39,605 nucleotides of DNA from NCBI GenBank assembly GCA_003554865.1, contig PWHJ01000044.1, forward strand, positions 1 to 39,605, read 5' to 3'. This document shows, piece after piece, positions 36,110 to 39,605 of the stretch. This DNA is from Bacteroidota bacterium (GTDB lineage Bacteria > Bacteroidota > Bacteroidia > Bacteroidales > PUMT01). Every line of letters begins with the position of its first letter. Positions within the stretch are counted from its first letter, which is position 1. A model generated the notes under the pieces. The model searched no databases, had not been told where the DNA came from, and was given only the letters and a program-made list of their open reading frames with translations. The position numbers and the translations under genes are program-made.

Positions 36110-37018
36110 TTAATTTTTTTTCACACCCATGGCATTGAGAAACTTCCATTTATAAAAGCCTCCTATATATCTGAAATACCTGTTAAGCAAAAACATATAA
36201 GCCCTTGTGGAGCAAGCGTGTTTTTTGTAAAAAAGAAAATCCTTTTTTATATTATAATTTGATTTAATACTTGTAAGTGACTTATACAGGTCGCTGAACC
36301 TGCCTTTGTGCTTAATTCCTGTATTTGTATTATCATTGTATATTACAAGCTCGGGAGAAACGATAAGCTTAAAACCGCCTTTTTTAGCTCTATATGTAAA
36401 ATCGCTGTCGCCATGATATTGAGGGAAATTTTTTTCATCAGGCATACCTGTTTTTTCAAATACTTTTCTATGTAAAAGAGTACCCATCCCCGGTAACCAA
36501 TCTGTTTCAATAGGAGTTCTGTATATATCAGAGTCTTTTTGCAGCTCGCCATACATGCAGCGACGACCTGTAAAAGGGTCGAATTTTCCTCCCATTCCCC
36601 AAAGCAGATTTTCTTTCAAAGTGAAAACCTTTGATCCTATAATTACATTTTTGCCATATTTTTTAATTAACCTTTCAATTTGATTGAGATAATCATTTGC
36701 CGGCGTTATATCATTGTTCCACCACAAAACATATTCGGTGTTTAATTCTTTAATGGCATATTTTATACCCATATTTATCCCCCCGGTCCACCATAAATCT
36801 CCATTACCGTTAAGCAAGTGAACTGACGGGCAGTTTTCCTTAATCCAGGGCGAAGTTCCATCAGTTGATCCATCATCTACTACGATTATCTGAAAAATAT
36901 GATCCTTTGCTTCAGACCGGGATATTAAAGAAAAGAGAGTGGAGAAGCACTGTTTTGTATATTCAAGTCCATTGAAAACCGGAATAATTATAGCAATAAT
37001 TTTTTTATTGCTTTTCAT
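36110..37018 (-). CDS. Family 2 glycosyltransferase
   Basis: The 302-residue GT2 enzyme begins AIIIPVFNGLEYTKQCF and has the acidic loop VVDDGSTDGTS and a WWNND motif in place of DXD, a pattern close to rhamnosyl-type transferases (WbbL-like). The stretch GDLWWTGGINMG is also family-typical. It is the only gene of the polysaccharide block on the minus strand, converging on the hydrolase gene with a 28-base gap, so it has its own promoter, which I could not locate. Confidence 0.88.
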   Translation of the reverse strand: MKSNKKIIAIIIPVFNGLEYTKQCFSTLFSLISRSEAKDHIFQIIVVDDGSTDGTSPWIKENCPSVHLLNGNGDLWWTGGINMGIKYAIKELNTEYVLWWNNDITPANDYLNQIERLIKKYGKNVIIGSKVFTLKENLLWGMGGKFDPFTGRRCMYGELQKDSDIYRTPIETDWLPGMGTLLHRKVFEKTGMPDEKNFPQYHGDSDFTYRAKKGGFKLIVSPELVIYNDNTNTGIKHKGRFSDLYKSLTSIKSNYNIKKDFLFYKKHACSTRAYMFLLNRYFRYIGGFYKWKFLNAMGVKKN

Positions 37019-37100
37019 CTGTATAAAGTGTGTTTAATTATCTGTTTAACAGTATTTTATGATTACACTTTAGGATATTAAGTGTTTCAATTCCGATGGA

Positions 37101-37149
37101 CCCCCATGTTTATTCATCTTATTTTGTCTGCCAAAGGCTGATGGGGGTT
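37101..37149. repeat. Palindromic dispersed repeat, copy B
   Basis: CCCCCATGTTT at the left and GGCTGATGGGGG at the right make 7-bp inverted ends (CCCCCAT/ATGGGGG). It matches copy A at 131-178 along its whole length with few differences. Immediately after it, 37160-37187 repeats the right half in degraded form (TATTTTGTTTACCAAAGACT, then GATAGGG). Confidence 0.75.
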
Positions 37150-37268
37150 CATGCGAGTATTATTTTGTTTACCAAAGACTGATAGGGCTTTATTCGTATA
37201 TTATTTACTTAATCAGTTATTACTATGTTGACAAATTGAGATTTTAAATTTTTGCTTTTCAACCACAG

Positions 37269-37309
37269 CCCCATGCTTTATGTATTATTTATGAGTTTTG
37301 CTTATGGGG
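37269..37309. repeat. Related CCCCAT/ATGGGG hairpin
   Basis: CCCCAT (37269-37274) and ATGGGG (37304-37309) bracket an AT-rich core. Its ends match those of the dispersed palindrome nearby, but the interior is different, so it may be a diverged member or chance. Confidence 0.45.
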
Positions 37310-37525
37310 ATTCTTTCTAATAGAAAAAAATGAATTTAAATTGGCAGAGAGTTAATCCATTTTGTGTATTTTATTATAAAAAATAATACTGTAAGTTAAG
37401 GAAAAAAATCATAACTTTAATGTACCGTATAAGATAAGAATTGTTATTGATTTTTTATTTAATTATTACACAGTTATAATAGATCGCAGTTAAATTTAAA
37501 TAAGCATAAATTTTCAGATATACGG

Positions 37526-38680
37526 ATGAAGTATAGAATAGCTTATATAACCTCTGAAAATCCACTTGATAAAGGCAATTCTTCGGGTGTTTATTATTAC
37601 CAGTCAGCCGCTTTAAAAAAATATTGCGGTGAAGTTTATTTACTCGGACCCGTTAACAATTTAATTATAAATATAATCCGAAAGTCGATTAATTTTTTAC
37701 AAAGGTTTTTCAAAAAAAAATACAATCATTCCCACAGTATTTTAATATCAAAAATTTATGGGCGCATCTTTTCAAGAAAGCTTAGTAATGGAAAGTTTGA
37801 TTTAGTTTTTGCCGATAAATCTTCATGTGAAATAGCATATATTAAAACCAGCACGCCGGTAATATATTCAACAGATGCGACTTTTAATCTGTTACATGGC
37901 TATTATCCGGGATATAAAAGTTTATCAAGGATATCTGAAATAGAAGGAAATATAATTGAGCAAAATGCTGTCAATAAATCTTCTTTGGTTATATGTAGCA
38001 CCAAATGGGCCGCATCTTCGATACAAAAATTTTACAATTTTCCTTCAAAAAATACTCATATTTTACCCAGAGGTGCGAATATTGACAAGGTACCAGACAG
38101 AGAAATCATAGACCAAAAGGAAAAAACATCTGTTTGCCGCTTGCTTTTTATAGGCAAGGAATTAATGAGGAAAGGATTTGATATTGCATATAGAACGAAG
38201 GAATATATACGCTCCAGGGGAGTACCTGTTAAAATGATCGTTGTTGGAAGTATACCTCCAGAAAGTTTTCATGATGAAGACATGGAAATTATAGCTTATA
38301 TTGACAAAAACACTGAATATGGAATCAATGAATTTGACAGGATAATGTACAACTCAGATTTTTTTTTGCTTCCAACAAGGGCGTAATGTATGGGAATATC
38401 ATTCTGTGAAGCTGCGGCTTACGGAGTACCGGTCATTACAACTGATACCGGTGGTGTAAGTGAGGTTATAAAAAATGGAATTAATGGATATGCGCTAAAT
38501 TATGATTCAGACCATACTGAATACGGTGAAACAATAATTAATATTTTTTGTTCGGATGAAAAGTACTACAGTTTAGTAAGAGAAAGCAGAAATATGTTTG
38601 AAAAATCCTTGAACTGGGATGTTTGGGGTATCAATATGAAAAATATCCTTGATAAAAACCTCATGTTAAAACATTTATAA
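37526..38680 (+). pseudogene. GT4 glycosyltransferase broken by an in-frame TAA
   Basis: Two pieces, 37526-38386 (286 residues) and 38390-38680 (96 residues from its first ATG), lie in the same frame and together form one ~384-residue GT-B glycosyltransferase of family 4. The only break is TAA at 38384-38386. It falls after PTRA and before CMGISFCEA, exactly where GT4 enzymes have the first glutamate of the EX7E motif; the second glutamate, seven residues on, is present. A single G-to-T change of GAA would explain it. The N-terminal piece alone lacks most of the donor site and should be inactive. It could be a real pseudogene, phase-variable loss or a sequencing error. Confidence 0.85.
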
Positions 38681-38745
38681 TTTGTGAAAAGATAAAGCAA
38701 AACCATTTTAAAATTTTTTTCTTTTTATTTAATAAGGGTTTTTAA

Positions 38746-39432
38746 ATGACAATCGCTGTGGGAATAATAAATAAAATATTTAATAATATTCATTTTCTCA
38801 ATCATAAGACCATTTATTTAAACTTTAAATATTTGCCGATAAGGCAAGCTGTTCATCTGCCTTTTTTTGTTAGTTATAAAGTTAGGTTACGCAAGGTAAA
38901 AGGAAAAGTGATAATTGCATGCTCATTAAAACCTGGTTTAATTAAGCTCGGGGTATTTGAAATAGGTTTGTATGATAAAAAACACAACCGGGTGGTTTGG
39001 GAAAATGAGGGTGTAATAACTTTTAAAGGACCTGCTTTATTTAAATATGGATCTATATTAATTGTTGGTCCATTCGGGAGACTGGAGCTTGGCAATAATT
39101 TTCGTTTTTCTTCGGGAAGTGTGATAATATGTTATAAAAATATAATAATAGGTGATAATTGCAGGGTTTCATGGGATACTCAAATAATTGACTCTGATTT
39201 TCACAGAATATTAGATAAAGATGGTGTACAAATTAATCCCGATAAAGAGATAATAATAGGAGACAATTGTTGGATCGGCAATCGTACCACAATCAACAAA
39301 GGGGCCTTTCTGGGCAGTGACACTGTTGTAGCATCCAATTCTTTGGTAAATAAAAAATTTGAATTCTCAAATGTTATTATTGCAGGCATCCCCGCTAAAA
39401 TTATAAGATCTGGAATTAGCTGGAGTGAATGA
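38746..39432 (+). CDS. Left-handed beta-helix acyltransferase
   Basis: The 228-residue protein has a C-terminal hexapeptide-repeat fold: repeated [I/V]-G-D/x units such as IIIGDNCRV and EIIIGDNCWIGNRTTI, with a likely catalytic histidine in DSDFHRI. It ends in the AGIPAKIIR signature of the WbbJ/maltose O-acetyltransferase group. The N-terminal ~100 residues are unusual and may help bind the acceptor. It probably O-acetylates a sugar of the polymer using acetyl-CoA. Confidence 0.86.
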   Translation: MTIAVGIINKIFNNIHFLNHKTIYLNFKYLPIRQAVHLPFFVSYKVRLRKVKGKVIIACSLKPGLIKLGVFEIGLYDKKHNRVVWENEGVITFKGPALFKYGSILIVGPFGRLELGNNFRFSSGSVIICYKNIIIGDNCRVSWDTQIIDSDFHRILDKDGVQINPDKEIIIGDNCWIGNRTTINKGAFLGSDTVVASNSLVNKKFEFSNVIIAGIPAKIIRSGISWSE

Positions 39433-39497
39433 TTTTTATATTAAATCTGAGAGGTTGCTTAATTAATTGTATAATATTGATTACAAGTGCATATTCT

Positions 39498-39605
39498 TGA
39501 CCAAAACGGACACTGATTCCTGAGGAATCCGGACAGTGATTCCTGCACAAAGCGGACACTGTTTCCTGCTGATTCCGGACACCGATTCTTGCTGAAAACG
39601 GACAC
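39498..39605. mobile_element. 23-bp-period repeat array, likely IS21-family end (partial)
   Basis: The core CGGACAC (one unit CGGACAG) starts at 39507, 39530, 39553, 39576 and 39599, an exact 23-bp period, each complete unit followed by a TGATTCCTG-like stretch. The bases before the core alternate between an A-rich type (CCAAAA, ACAAAG, TGAAAA) and a GGAATC/TGATTC type, giving a 46-bp super-period. Several IS21-family elements carry multiple such repeats at their ends as transposase sites. The istA/istB genes would lie beyond the window, so this is an inference from form. Confidence 0.6.

Larger units (their letters stand above)
37019..37525. other. Divergent AT-rich intergenic region with palindromic repeats
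   Basis: No gene is visible in this 507-bp gap. It contains a full copy of the CCCCCAT...ATGGGGG element (37101-37149), a partial second copy (37160-37187) and a third CCCCAT...ATGGGG hairpin (37269-37309). The rest is AT-rich and should include promoters for the minus-strand GT2 and plus-strand GT4 genes, but none matches the consensus well. Confidence 0.65.

Noticed and set aside
38384-38386. TAA recoded as an amino acid
   Set aside because: TAA ends many other genes in this window, so a reassigned code is not plausible; a point mutation or read error is simpler.
39498-39605. CRISPR array
   Set aside because: The 23-bp period leaves no room for spacers, and the bases between cores alternate between two related types.

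Overview
This window looks like chromosomal DNA of a member of the Bacteroidota, probably a Bacteroidales- or Marinilabiliales-like bacterium; I cannot name a genus. The signs are a DUF2851 protein, a ~390-residue PurM, a lone sucC without sucD, lipoprotein signals of the LSSC/LISC type, few Shine-Dalgarno sequences, and promoters of the TTG-N19-21-TAnnTTTG kind (a perfect one precedes rpsO).

Layout. (1) 1-246: a 31-bp tandem repeat, a palindromic small repeat and a hairpin. (2) 247-3615, minus strand: a three-gene polyamine operon with a short arginine-decarboxylase-like PLP enzyme, agmatinase and a deoxyhypusine-synthase-like protein. (3) 4079-17960: housekeeping genes, mostly plus strand. 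They are a GNAT-nitrilase fusion, purM, prfA, pyrF, DUF2851, rpsO, pnp, a deoxynucleoside kinase, an OmpA-like/TPR lipoprotein, a TrmH-type methyltransferase (minus), sucC and a small unknown acidic protein. Clear intrinsic terminators follow rpsO, the lipoprotein gene and the small protein. (4) 17961-18670: a 700-bp gene-free gap with a 44-48-bp direct repeat. (5) 18671-27625: a nucleotide-sugar block. It holds a UDP-sugar-dehydrogenase homologue lacking two catalytic residues, an extended SDR, an RmlC-like epimerase, a zinc-finger C-methyltransferase, an LhgO-like flavoenzyme, glucose-1-phosphate cytidylyltransferase, a homoserine-dehydrogenase-like SAF-domain oxidoreductase and a classical SDR. 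(6) 27798-39432: a visibly more AT-rich polysaccharide locus with glycosyltransferases, an asparagine-synthase-like protein, a Wzx-type flippase, a Wzy-type polymerase, a lipoprotein glycoside hydrolase and a hexapeptide acyltransferase. One GT4 gene is broken by an in-frame TAA. (7) 39498-39605: a 23-bp-period array that resembles the multi-repeat end of an IS21-family element and runs off the window.

How it fits together. Blocks 5 and 6 read as one Wzx/Wzy-dependent O-antigen, capsule or exopolysaccharide locus that makes an unusual, probably CDP-activated and C-methylated sugar. No 4,6-dehydratase is visible in the window, and the dehydrogenase homologue appears unable to do the standard four-electron oxidation, so the sugar chemistry cannot be assigned to a known pathway. 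This block is the best candidate for an undescribed system. The polyamine operon is the second: a hypusine-type enzyme in a bacterium, where its eukaryotic substrate eIF5A should not exist.
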